A stretch of DNA of 64,000 nucleotides, taken from NCBI RefSeq assembly GCF_000165835.1, contig NC_014640.1:6882001-6946000 (forward strand), read 5' to 3'. Under the pieces are notes generated by a model that was not told the origin of the DNA, searched no databases, and saw only the letters and a program-made list of their open reading frames with translations. This document shows, in pieces, positions 8,822 through 18,097 of the stretch; positions within the stretch are counted from its first letter, which is position 1; each line of letters opens with the position of its first letter. The DNA comes from Achromobacter xylosoxidans A8. Its GTDB lineage: Bacteria; Pseudomonadota; Gammaproteobacteria; Burkholderiales; Burkholderiaceae_B. A program made the position numbers and the translations under genes.

Positions 8822-8855
8822 AAAAAAGGGGGGCCGCGCTATCGGCTACCCCCCT
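8822..8855 (-). terminator. Intrinsic terminator abutting the resB start codon
   Basis: Read on the minus strand, AGGGGGG (rc of 8849-8855), a short three-base inner stem, and CCCCCCT (rc of 8827-8833) form a GC-rich hairpin followed by six T (8822-8827). It lies about 85 bases after the cytochrome c4 stop and ends one base before the resB ATG. It should stop cytochrome c4 transcripts or act as an attenuator for resB. Confidence 0.75.
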
Positions 8856-8938
8856 CATAGACAGCGCGCGGCGGAACGAGGTTCCGCTGCGCCAGGTTTG
8901 CAGAACGCGGACCAGCCGCGCGCGTGGCGGGCTGACGC

Positions 8939-9640
8939 CTACCGCAGGCCGGCGGCGTAATCCGACACGGCCTTGATGTCCGCGTCCGACATGCGGTCCG
9001 CGATGGCGAACATGACGTCGTTCTTGCGGTCGCCGCTGCGGAACAGCTTCAGCTGCTCTTCGATGTACATGGGGAACTGGCCCGACAGCCGGGGGTACTG
9101 GCTGGGAATGCCTGCGCCATTGGCAGAATGGCACGAGGCGCACGCCGGAACCTTGCGATCCGGCAAACCGCCGCGCCAGATCTTTTGACCCAGATCAACC
9201 AGCTTCTCCTGGCCGGCCGTGGCGGGCTCCTTGAGCGGCTGCTGCGCCAGGTACAGCGCGATGTTCTGCATGTCGGCGGGCGTCAGATTCTGCGCCATGG
9301 CCGTCATCGGGGTGGGATTGCCGCCCGCGCCGTTGCGCACCGGCAGCTTGGCGCCAGGCTTGATCTGGAAGTCCGCCAATTGCTTGGCCAGGTACTCGTG
9401 GGACTGCGCGGCCAGGTTGGGGTTCACCGGTATGGTGCTATTGCCCGCCGCGCCATGACAGGACGCACAGGCGATGATGCCCCTGGCCGCATCGCCCTGG
9501 TCAAACAGCTGTCCGCCCTTGGCGGCATCTGGTTTTACCGGGCCCGCAGCGCCTTCGGCGGCGAAACTCGTAGTAGATAAGGCGGAGGCGCCGAGCAACA
9601 GCCCGCTCGCAACCAACATCCGGGACAGCACACGCTTCAT
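8939..9640 (-). CDS. Diheme cytochrome c4
   Basis: The Met at 9640 (MKRVLSRMLV) is chosen because it has a GAGGTC site just upstream and begins a clean Sec signal peptide (cleavage near SFAAEG). The mature protein of about 205 residues has two class I cytochrome domains, each with one CxxCH (CASCHGAAGN and CASCHSANGA), and distal Met candidates in MTAMAQN and MFAIADRM. Cytochrome c4 is a periplasmic electron carrier to cytochrome oxidases. Its location just upstream of the ResB/CcsB assembly genes fits a client placed with its maturation machinery. Confidence 0.9.
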   Translation of the reverse strand: MKRVLSRMLVASGLLLGASALSTTSFAAEGAAGPVKPDAAKGGQLFDQGDAARGIIACASCHGAAGNSTIPVNPNLAAQSHEYLAKQLADFQIKPGAKLPVRNGAGGNPTPMTAMAQNLTPADMQNIALYLAQQPLKEPATAGQEKLVDLGQKIWRGGLPDRKVPACASCHSANGAGIPSQYPRLSGQFPMYIEEQLKLFRSGDRKNDVMFAIADRMSDADIKAVSDYAAGLR

Positions 9641-9881
9641 GAAGACCTCGACGATCGCATCGATCAAGGCGCAAAAAGGCGCCCACGCCTGCCCGCACAC
9701 CCTGGAATACCGTATCGAACCTGTTTTGCCTTCCTGCCTGCGATGTTGCTGCGAACTTGCCGGATAAAGCATTCAGCAAGCGAAACAGTAAGCAAAAAAG
9801 ACGGCTCCGCGCACGGGGACCACTGTTGCAAACGCCGGATTATACAATAGGGCTCGAAACCAACCGTATCCAAAGCCACCC

Positions 9882-11518
<1,637 letters not shown>

Positions 11519-11530
11519 GCGCTGACGGCA

Positions 11531-11562
11531 TCGCGGGCGCGGCCAACGCAGGCCGCCCGCGA
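11531..11562. terminator. GC-rich inverted repeat between hemB and the convergent exporter gene
   Basis: TCGCGGGC plus GGCC (11531-11544) pairs with GGCC plus GCCCGCGA (11551-11562), with a two-base bulge and a six-base loop. There is no T-tract on either side, so it may slow or stabilise transcript ends rather than terminate by itself. Confidence 0.4.
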
Positions 11563-11574
11563 CGCCCGCTGCAT

Positions 11575-12573
11575 TCAGGTCTTTGCGGCCGCACTGCGGC
11601 CCGCCACCGGCGCCCCGCGCCGCAATCCCAGCCAGGTTCCCGCCAGCACGCAGGCCAGCCCCGCGACGTGCGTGGGCGTGACGTGCTCGTCCAGGAACAG
11701 GGCCGCGAACAGCAGGCCGAAGATCGGCAGCCAGTTCACGAACAAGGCGGCGCGGCTGATGCCCAGCCGCGCAATCCCGGCATTCCAGACGATGTTGCTG
11801 ACGCCCGAGGCGATCACCGCCGAGAACAGCAGCACCAGCCACGGCCACCACGTCATCTGCCAGGTATCGCCTTGGTAAGACGCGGGCGTCAGCGCCGCGT
11901 GCACCACCAGCATCAGGCCGCCGGCCAGGTACATGTACCAGAGCATGCCCAGCGGATCCATGCTGCGCGACATGCGCTGGATCACCAGCCCGCCGCACAC
12001 GAACACCAGCACCGCCACGAACACGATGGCGTCGCCCCAGCCCGTCAGGCCGATCTGCGCGCCGCTGCCGACCACCACCATGCCCACGCCCAAGAGGCCC
12101 AGCAAGGCGCCGGCGATACGCACCAGCGTCAGTCTCTCGCGATAGAAGATGGCGGCCAGCAGCGCCGACAGCAAGGGGCTGGTCGCCATGATGAGCGTAC
12201 CGTTCGCCGCCGACGACACCCGCAGGCCTGTCACCAGCGCCATCTGGTGGGCATACACGACCAGGAATCCCGCCAGCGCGACCCAGCCCAGTTCAGCACG
12301 GCCCAGCCTGGGGATGCGGCCACGGCGGGCCTTGATGATGAGGGTGACGGTGATGAACGCAATGACGATGCGCACGGCGGCCAGGGCCTGCACATCCATG
12401 TGCAGCGTCAGGTACTTGACCGAGACGATGTTCAGGCCCCAAGTGGCCATGACGAACATCAATTGAAGATAGATAAGACCTGTGCGGTCCTGGCTTGCAT
12501 CAACTGTCGGGGACGTCACGGGCGCCGGCCTGGAAGGGAGTGGAGTGCGCCGCCCACGCGGCGCTGCGGACAT
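11575..12573 (-). CDS. EamA-domain DMT-superfamily transporter
   Basis: From the Met at 12573 (MSAAPRGRRT) the protein has 332 residues. The frame is open upstream but that part overlaps livF. About ten hydrophobic segments in two five-helix EamA repeats are visible, beginning with LIYLQLMFVMATWGLNIVSVKY and ending with GLACVLAGTWLGLRR. DMT/EamA members export metabolites or amino acids; the substrate cannot be read from sequence. The last repeat has the usual LNEPLSP-like position as FLDEHVTPTHV. It is followed upstream by the LIV transporter on the same strand, 23 bases away, so it may be co-transcribed. Confidence 0.85.
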   Translation of the reverse strand: MSAAPRGRRTPLPSRPAPVTSPTVDASQDRTGLIYLQLMFVMATWGLNIVSVKYLTLHMDVQALAAVRIVIAFITVTLIIKARRGRIPRLGRAELGWVALAGFLVVYAHQMALVTGLRVSSAANGTLIMATSPLLSALLAAIFYRERLTLVRIAGALLGLLGVGMVVVGSGAQIGLTGWGDAIVFVAVLVFVCGGLVIQRMSRSMDPLGMLWYMYLAGGLMLVVHAALTPASYQGDTWQMTWWPWLVLLFSAVIASGVSNIVWNAGIARLGISRAALFVNWLPIFGLLFAALFLDEHVTPTHVAGLACVLAGTWLGLRRGAPVAGRSAAAKT

Positions 12574-12596
12574 GGTATCGCGCCTGCGTGCCGGAC

Positions 12597-13307
12597 TCAA
12601 TGCGCGCCGAGGTAGGCCGCACGCACGTTGGGATCGCGCAGCAGTTCCGCGCCCGTACCGCTCAATGTGATGCGCCCGGTCTCCAGCACATAGGCCCGGT
12701 CCGCCACGCCCAGCGCCTGGTTGGCCATCTGCTCCACCAGGACGATGGTCAGGCCGTCGTCGCGCAGCTTGCGGATGGCCGCGAAAATGTCCTGCACGAT
12801 CAGGGGCGCCAGCCCCAGTGACGGTTCGTCCAGACACAGCAGGCGCGGTTCGCTCATCAGGGCGCGCGCCATCGCCAGCATCTGCTGCTCGCCGCCGGAC
12901 AGCGTGCCGGCCAGTTGCTCACGCCGTTCGCGCAGCCGCGGAAACAGCCGGTAGCCGCGCTCCACGCCCGCGGCCACGGCTGCGGAGTCCCTGCGCCGCG
13001 TATAGCCGCCCAGCACCAGGTTGTCGTAGACCGTCTGGTCCGCGAACACGCCCCGCCCTTCCGGCGACAGCGCCAGACCCAGGCCCACGCGCTGATGCGC
13101 CGCCACCTGCGTGATGTCGCGTCCGTCGAAGGTCACGCGTCCGCCCTGCAAGGGCTCCAGGCCCGCCACACCCTTCAACAGCGTGCTCTTGCCCGCGCCA
13201 TTGGCGCCGATGATGGTCACGATCTCGCCCGCGCGGATCTCCAGCGACACGTCGCGCACCGCCTGGATGGCGCCATACGAAATCTGCACGGATTCTAGTT
13301 TCAGCAT
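12597..13307 (-). CDS. livF: LIV-type ABC transporter ATP-binding protein (LivF)
   Basis: This 236-residue ATPase has Walker A GANGAGKST (about residue 34), signature LSGGEQQMLAMARAL and Walker B LLCLDEPSLGL, the LivF pattern. It is the last gene of the first branched-chain-type uptake operon and pairs with the ATPase half of the LivM-LivG fusion upstream, 35 bases away. LivF proteins are cytosolic and drive import of hydrophobic amino acids, amides or aromatic acids. The actual substrate is unknown and should be judged from the oxidoreductases in the same operon. Confidence 0.92.
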   Translation of the reverse strand: MLKLESVQISYGAIQAVRDVSLEIRAGEIVTIIGANGAGKSTLLKGVAGLEPLQGGRVTFDGRDITQVAAHQRVGLGLALSPEGRGVFADQTVYDNLVLGGYTRRRDSAAVAAGVERGYRLFPRLRERREQLAGTLSGGEQQMLAMARALMSEPRLLCLDEPSLGLAPLIVQDIFAAIRKLRDDGLTIVLVEQMANQALGVADRAYVLETGRITLSGTGAELLRDPNVRAAYLGAH

Positions 13308-13342
13308 CGTCTACGGCCTGTTCATACGCAAATGGCCTGGCC

Positions 13343-15115
13343 TCAGGCCATGCCGGTTCCGAGATACGCCTCGATCACGCGCTTGTCCGCCTGCACCTGC
13401 GCGGGCTTGCCCTCGGCGATCTTGATGCCGTAGTCCAGCACGATCACGTGATCGGAGATCGCCATCACCAGATCCATGTGATGCTCGACCATCAACAGCG
13501 TGATGCCGCAGGACGCGCCGACGCGCACCAGCAGTTCGCCCAGTTCCGCCGTCTCCTGCGGGTTAAGCCCTGCAGCCGGCTCATCCAGCAGCAGCAGGGT
13601 CGGCTCGGTCGCCAAGGCGCGCGCCAGTTCCACGCGCCGTTGCAAGCCGTAGGGCAGGCTGCCCGCCGGCGTATCGGCCAGATGCTCCAGCCCTACCATG
13701 CGCACCAGCCGGTAGGCGTGTTCGCGCGCGCGGCGCTCCTCGGCGCGCGCGCCGGGCAGTCCCAGCAGCGACGCCCAGAAGCCGTTCTTCATGCGGCTGT
13801 GGCGGCCCAGCAGCACGTTGTCCAGCACCGACAGCTCGCCGAACAGGCGCAGGTTCTGGAAGCTGCGGCCTATGCCCAGCTTGCAGATGACGTGCGGCCG
13901 CTCGCCCGCGATGTCCGTGCCCTGGAAGCGGACCACGCCCGCGTCCGGCAGCACCACGCCGCTGAGCATGTTGATGAGCGTGCTCTTGCCCGCGCCGTTC
14001 GGCCCGATCAGTGCGTGCACGTGGCCGCGCCGCAGGCAGAAGGAAATGTCCTGCGCCGGCTTCACGCCGCCGTAGGCCTTGCACAGGCTCTCCACCACCA
14101 GCAGCAGATCCTCCTGCGCTGGGGCCGCCGGTTTGGCCACGGCCGGCGTCGCGGCCTCGCCCGCTCCTTGCGGCCGTGCGTCCGCCACCCGCCGCGCGCG
14201 GCGCGAGAACAGCCCCATCACGCCGCCCGGCATGAAGTACAGCGCGAACAACAGCAACGCACCGTAGAAGAAGTGTTGCACCGACGGCCAGCGTGCCAGC
14301 AGCGCGTCGATAATGGTCAGCGCGATCGCGCCCACTGCCGGCCCCGCCTTCGATCCCGCCCCGCCGAACAGCACCAGCAGCAGGATGAAGATCGACAGGT
14401 TGAAGCCGATGAAATCCGAGTTGATGTACTGGTTCTGCTGCGCCACCAGCGCGCCCGCGATGCCGCAAGTCACCGCCGCCACCACGAACGCGATGACCTT
14501 GGCGCGATACACGCGCACCCCGACGGAGGACGAGGCGATCTCGTCGGCCTGCACCGACAGCAGCGCACGCCCGAAGCGCCCATCCAGCACGTTGCGCAAC
14601 AACAGCTGCGTCGCCACGCACAGCACCAGCGCGAACCACACCCACTGCTGATTGGTGAATGCGTTCCCGCCCCAGGTCAGCGGCATGATGCCGAACAGGC
14701 CCGAAGGGCCGCCGAACACGTCCACCCATTCGGTGACGATCTTCTCCATCACGATACCGAAGGCCAGCGTCACCATGGCCAGGTAAGGCCCCTTCACGCG
14801 CAGCGACGGCAAGGCGATCAATACGCCGAACACCCCAGCCACCACGGGCGCCGCCGCCAAGGCCAGCCAGGGATCGACCTGCCAGCGCGAGGTCAGCAAG
14901 GCCGCCGTGTAGGCGCCGGCGGCAAACAGTCCCGCCTGGCCCAACGACTTCTGCCCCGCATAGCCCACCAGCACGTTCACGCCCGCCGCGCACAGGTAGT
15001 ACACGCAGGCCATGAACACGATGCGCAGGTAGTAGTCGTTGTCCACGAGAGCCGCGAATGCGGCCAGCGCCGCCGCCAACGCCACGGTAATCAAGGACTG
15101 CCCGTGCCGGTTCAT
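13343..15115 (-). CDS. LIV ABC transporter permease-ATPase fusion (LivM-LivG)
   Basis: The start at 15115 (MNRHGQSLIT) overlaps the livH stop by 4 bases (ATGA). Residues 1 to about 315 form a LivM permease with multiple hydrophobic helices (YYLCAAGVNVLVGYAGQKSL; the permease signature near residue 100-160). An Ala/Pro-rich linker of about 30 residues leads into a LivG ATPase with Walker A GPNGAGKST at about 371-379, signature-like SLPYGLQRRVELARAL and Walker B LLLLDEPAAGLNPQE. Total length is 590. Fused LivM-LivG proteins are known in betaproteobacteria. There is no frameshift or internal start suggesting two genes. The second LIV system in this window has them separate. Confidence 0.92.
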   Translation of the reverse strand: MNRHGQSLITVALAAALAAFAALVDNDYYLRIVFMACVYYLCAAGVNVLVGYAGQKSLGQAGLFAAGAYTAALLTSRWQVDPWLALAAAPVVAGVFGVLIALPSLRVKGPYLAMVTLAFGIVMEKIVTEWVDVFGGPSGLFGIMPLTWGGNAFTNQQWVWFALVLCVATQLLLRNVLDGRFGRALLSVQADEIASSSVGVRVYRAKVIAFVVAAVTCGIAGALVAQQNQYINSDFIGFNLSIFILLLVLFGGAGSKAGPAVGAIALTIIDALLARWPSVQHFFYGALLLFALYFMPGGVMGLFSRRARRVADARPQGAGEAATPAVAKPAAPAQEDLLLVVESLCKAYGGVKPAQDISFCLRRGHVHALIGPNGAGKSTLINMLSGVVLPDAGVVRFQGTDIAGERPHVICKLGIGRSFQNLRLFGELSVLDNVLLGRHSRMKNGFWASLLGLPGARAEERRAREHAYRLVRMVGLEHLADTPAGSLPYGLQRRVELARALATEPTLLLLDEPAAGLNPQETAELGELLVRVGASCGITLLMVEHHMDLVMAISDHVIVLDYGIKIAEGKPAQVQADKRVIEAYLGTGMA

Positions 15116-16035
15116 ACCTTCTCCACCAGGCGCTTGCCAAACAGGCCTGTAGGCCTGACCGCCAGCACCAGGATCACCAGCCCGAAAATCGCTACCTCGC
15201 GCCATTGCGACTGCCAAAGGTTCACATAGGACTCCAGCAGCCCCAGCACAAATCCCCCCAGCACGCAGCCGCGCGGATTCGACAGGCCGCCTATCATCGC
15301 GCCGGAAAAGCCTTTGAGGCCGATCGCCAGGCCCATGAAAATCGAGGCCGACGTGATCGGCGCAACCAGAAACCCCGCCAACCCGGCCAGCGCCGAGCTG
15401 GCGAAGAAGGCCCCGGTCATTACCGCGTTCACATTGATGCCCATCAGGTTGGCCACCGCGGGATTGGCGGCCACCGCCCGCATCGCCTTGCCCAGCATGG
15501 TCCGGTTCATGATCCGGTCGAACAACACCATCACGGCCACCGCCACCGCGAGCAGCAGCAGCTCCTGGCTGCGCACGCCTGCGCCGAACACGCGGATCAC
15601 CTCATCGCCAAAGGGCGCGGGCACCGTGACGGGCGCCGGCCCCCAAACCGCGAACGCGGCGCTCTGCAGGAGTATGCCGAAGCCAAGCGTGCTCATGACC
15701 CACGCCATGCCCGGCCGCGAAGCGAATGGCCGCACACCGAACACGTACAGCAACACGCCCAACAAGCCCATCACCAGCACCGCCGCCAGCCCGGCCAGCA
15801 GATACTCCCAGCCGCTCAGCGCCAGGCCCGTGAAGGCTGCGGTGGTGACCGGCTTGCCGGCCAACAGGAACAAGGCGCCGACCCCGATGAACGCGCCCAC
15901 GGACACGAACTCCCCATGTCCGAAATTGAGCGTGCGCGTGGTGGTGAACGTGATACTGAAACCCAGCGCCACCAGCGCATACGCGCCTCCCACGGCCAGC
16001 CCGCTGACGAGCGCCTGCAACAATGTCGCCAACAT
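15112..16035 (-). CDS. livH: LIV ABC transporter permease LivH
   Basis: This 307-residue inner-membrane permease has the LivH start (MLATLLQALVSGLAVGGAYA) and about eight hydrophobic helices. It contains the family block FGHGEFVSVGAFIG and the coupling loop AVAANPAVANLMGIN. It forms the channel with the LivM half of the downstream fusion, to which it is coupled by a 4-base overlap. The substrate-binding gene lies 32 bases upstream. Confidence 0.92.
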   Translation of the reverse strand: MLATLLQALVSGLAVGGAYALVALGFSITFTTTRTLNFGHGEFVSVGAFIGVGALFLLAGKPVTTAAFTGLALSGWEYLLAGLAAVLVMGLLGVLLYVFGVRPFASRPGMAWVMSTLGFGILLQSAAFAVWGPAPVTVPAPFGDEVIRVFGAGVRSQELLLLAVAVAVMVLFDRIMNRTMLGKAMRAVAANPAVANLMGINVNAVMTGAFFASSALAGLAGFLVAPITSASIFMGLAIGLKGFSGAMIGGLSNPRGCVLGGFVLGLLESYVNLWQSQWREVAIFGLVILVLAVRPTGLFGKRLVEKV

Positions 16036-16067
16036 GACGGCTCCCTATCCCTGTCGCTGTCCTGCTT

Positions 16068-17255
16068 CTACTTGGCAACGGCGACGGTCACGTCGTCCGC
16101 ATAGGGCACCAGCTTGCCGTCCTGCCAATGTGCCCACTTGTAGTCGCTCACCAGCAGCGCGTCATGCGTCGTGGCCGAGAACGGCTTGGTGTAGGTCTTC
16201 ATCGCGCCTTCATAGGTGCCATCCAGGTTCTCCAGCGCCAGGCGCACCTTGTCGCCATCGGTAGAGTTCGCCTGCTTGATCGCCATGCCCAGCAGGTTCA
16301 TCCCGTCATACGCATGCGCCAGGAAGCCGAACGCGGTGGGCGAGGTCATCTTGGCCGATACGCGGTCATACAGCTTCTGCTGCGCGGGCGTGCGGTTGTC
16401 GGTGATGGTGCGCAGGAAGAAGGGCTTCTCCGACAAGGTCTTGCCCGCCGTGTCGTAGAAGGCGATGTTGTCCGCGGCCCAAGAGGTCAGCGTCAACGGA
16501 AACCAGTTGATCTTCTCCATGCTGCGGAACACGTGGGCGATAGGCGTGCTCTGCGCCCAGATCACCACCGTATCCACGCCTGCGGCCTTCAGCTTGTTCA
16601 ACTGCGACGTCATGTCGGTATCGGCCACGCCGAACTTCTCGACCGCCACGGCCTTGACGCCCTGCGCCGCGCCGACTTCCTCCAGGTCCTTGAGCGCGCT
16701 CTGGCCGTAGCCAGTGGTCTCGATCATGAAGCCCACGTTCTTGACCTTGGGATTTTTCTTCAGGTAGCCGATCACGCCGTCCACTTGTTCTCGATCCACC
16801 ATGCCGACGCGGAACATGTAGTTGTCGGCGCCAGCGCGCATGGGCTTGGTGATGTCGGTGCCGGAACCGATGGCGCCCATGACGGGAATCTTCTTCTGGT
16901 TCGGGATGTGCTTCCAGGCCAGCGCATTGCCCGAATTGGTGGGGCCGACGATGGCCACGACCTTCTCGTTATCGATCAGGTCGGTCATGTTCTGGATCGA
17001 CTTGGGCGGCTGCGACAGGTCGTCGCGCACCACCAGTACCAGCTTGCGCCCGAGCAGGCCGCCGTTGGCATTGATGTCGTCGATGGCCGTGCGCAGGCCC
17101 AGCACCGCGGCCTGTCCGCTTTGCGCGGACGGCGAGGCCGACAGGTCGCCGTTAAAGCCGATCTTGATGTCCTGGGCGTAGGCCTGCGCACCCACAGCCA
17201 GCGCGCACAAGACGGCCGCCTTGGACAAGGTGGAAAAAATCCCCGTTGCTTTCAT
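16068..17255 (-). CDS. LIV ABC transporter substrate-binding protein
   Basis: This 395-residue periplasmic protein has a signal peptide (MKATGIFSTLSKAAVLCALAVGAQAYA, cut near AYAQ) and the type I binding fold of LivJ/LivK relatives (DIKIGFNGDLSASPSAQSGQAAVLGLRTA; PTNSGNALAWKHI). It captures the substrate and delivers it to LivH/LivM. The first position of the ligand pocket differs from leucine-binding proteins, so the ligand is probably not a plain branched-chain amino acid. Co-transcription with an SDR and a flavoprotein suggests an aromatic or alicyclic acid, which is inference only. Confidence 0.88.
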   Translation of the reverse strand: MKATGIFSTLSKAAVLCALAVGAQAYAQDIKIGFNGDLSASPSAQSGQAAVLGLRTAIDDINANGGLLGRKLVLVVRDDLSQPPKSIQNMTDLIDNEKVVAIVGPTNSGNALAWKHIPNQKKIPVMGAIGSGTDITKPMRAGADNYMFRVGMVDREQVDGVIGYLKKNPKVKNVGFMIETTGYGQSALKDLEEVGAAQGVKAVAVEKFGVADTDMTSQLNKLKAAGVDTVVIWAQSTPIAHVFRSMEKINWFPLTLTSWAADNIAFYDTAGKTLSEKPFFLRTITDNRTPAQQKLYDRVSAKMTSPTAFGFLAHAYDGMNLLGMAIKQANSTDGDKVRLALENLDGTYEGAMKTYTKPFSATTHDALLVSDYKWAHWQDGKLVPYADDVTVAVAK

Positions 17256-17329
17256 CGTTGTCTCCAGTGTTTTTCAGATGTGCTGCACGTCGATGATTCT
17301 TCTGCCTGCTTGGCGCACGGCGTCCGCCG

Positions 17330-18097
17330 CTATACCGCGAGGTAGCCGCCATCCACCGGCAGCGACACGCCTGTCACGTACCGCGCCATCGGCGAAGCCA
17401 GGAATACAGCGGGGCCCACCAGGTCCTCGGGCTGTCCCACCCGTCCCAGCGGTATGCGCTGCATGAAATTCGCCAGCCGGGCCGGGTCGTCCCGCGTGTA
17501 CTGCGTCATCGGCGTTTCGATGACGCCCGGCGCGATCGCGTTGACCCGTATGCCGTCGGGCGCAAGATCGCGCGCCATGGCCTGCGTCATCATCTTCACG
17601 CCGCCCTTGGAGGGCGAGTAGCCCAGGGTAGCGCCCACCCCCGCGAATGACGCGATCGAGCCCACGTTGATGATGACGCCGCGCGTGGCGCGCAGCGCTC
17701 CCAGGAAGGCATGGATCATGTTGAAGCTGCCGTTCAGGTTCACGTCCAGCACGCGGCGCCAGTTCTCGGCGGCGCGCGGACTGTCTATGCCTTCGCGGAT
17801 CAAGATGCCGGCATTGTTGACGAGCACATCGATCGGCCCCACTTCCAGCTGGACCTGCGCCGCCACCGCCGCGCAGGCCTCGGGGTCCGTCACGTCGAGC
17901 GCATGGCTCCAGGCCTCGCCGCCCCCGGCGATGATGGCGCTTGCCGTCTGCATGGCGTTGTCGGCCTGCACGTCGGTCGTCACCACGCGCGCACCCGCGG
18001 CCGCCAGGCCCAGCGCCAGGGCTCGTCCGTTGCCCTGCCCCGCTCCCGTCACCAGGGCCAGCTTGCCCTGCAGCAGCCCCGCCGGCGCGGCGCTCAT
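17330..18097 (-). CDS. Short-chain dehydrogenase/reductase (SDR)
   Basis: The start at 18097 (MSAAPAGLLQ) overlaps the flavoprotein stop by 4 bases. The 255-residue classical SDR has the nucleotide loop TGAGQGNG (17-24), NNAG (94-97), and the catalytic Ser147, Tyr160 and Lys164 (YSPSK). An Asp at the end of the second strand (TTDVQ, D42) points to NAD(H) rather than NADP(H). It oxidises or reduces an alcohol/ketone, probably the product or substrate of the flavoprotein made from the same mRNA. The exact substrate is not recognisable. Confidence 0.9.
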   Translation of the reverse strand: MSAAPAGLLQGKLALVTGAGQGNGRALALGLAAAGARVVTTDVQADNAMQTASAIIAGGGEAWSHALDVTDPEACAAVAAQVQLEVGPIDVLVNNAGILIREGIDSPRAAENWRRVLDVNLNGSFNMIHAFLGALRATRGVIINVGSIASFAGVGATLGYSPSKGGVKMMTQAMARDLAPDGIRVNAIAPGVIETPMTQYTRDDPARLANFMQRIPLGRVGQPEDLVGPAVFLASPMARYVTGVSLPVDGGYLAV

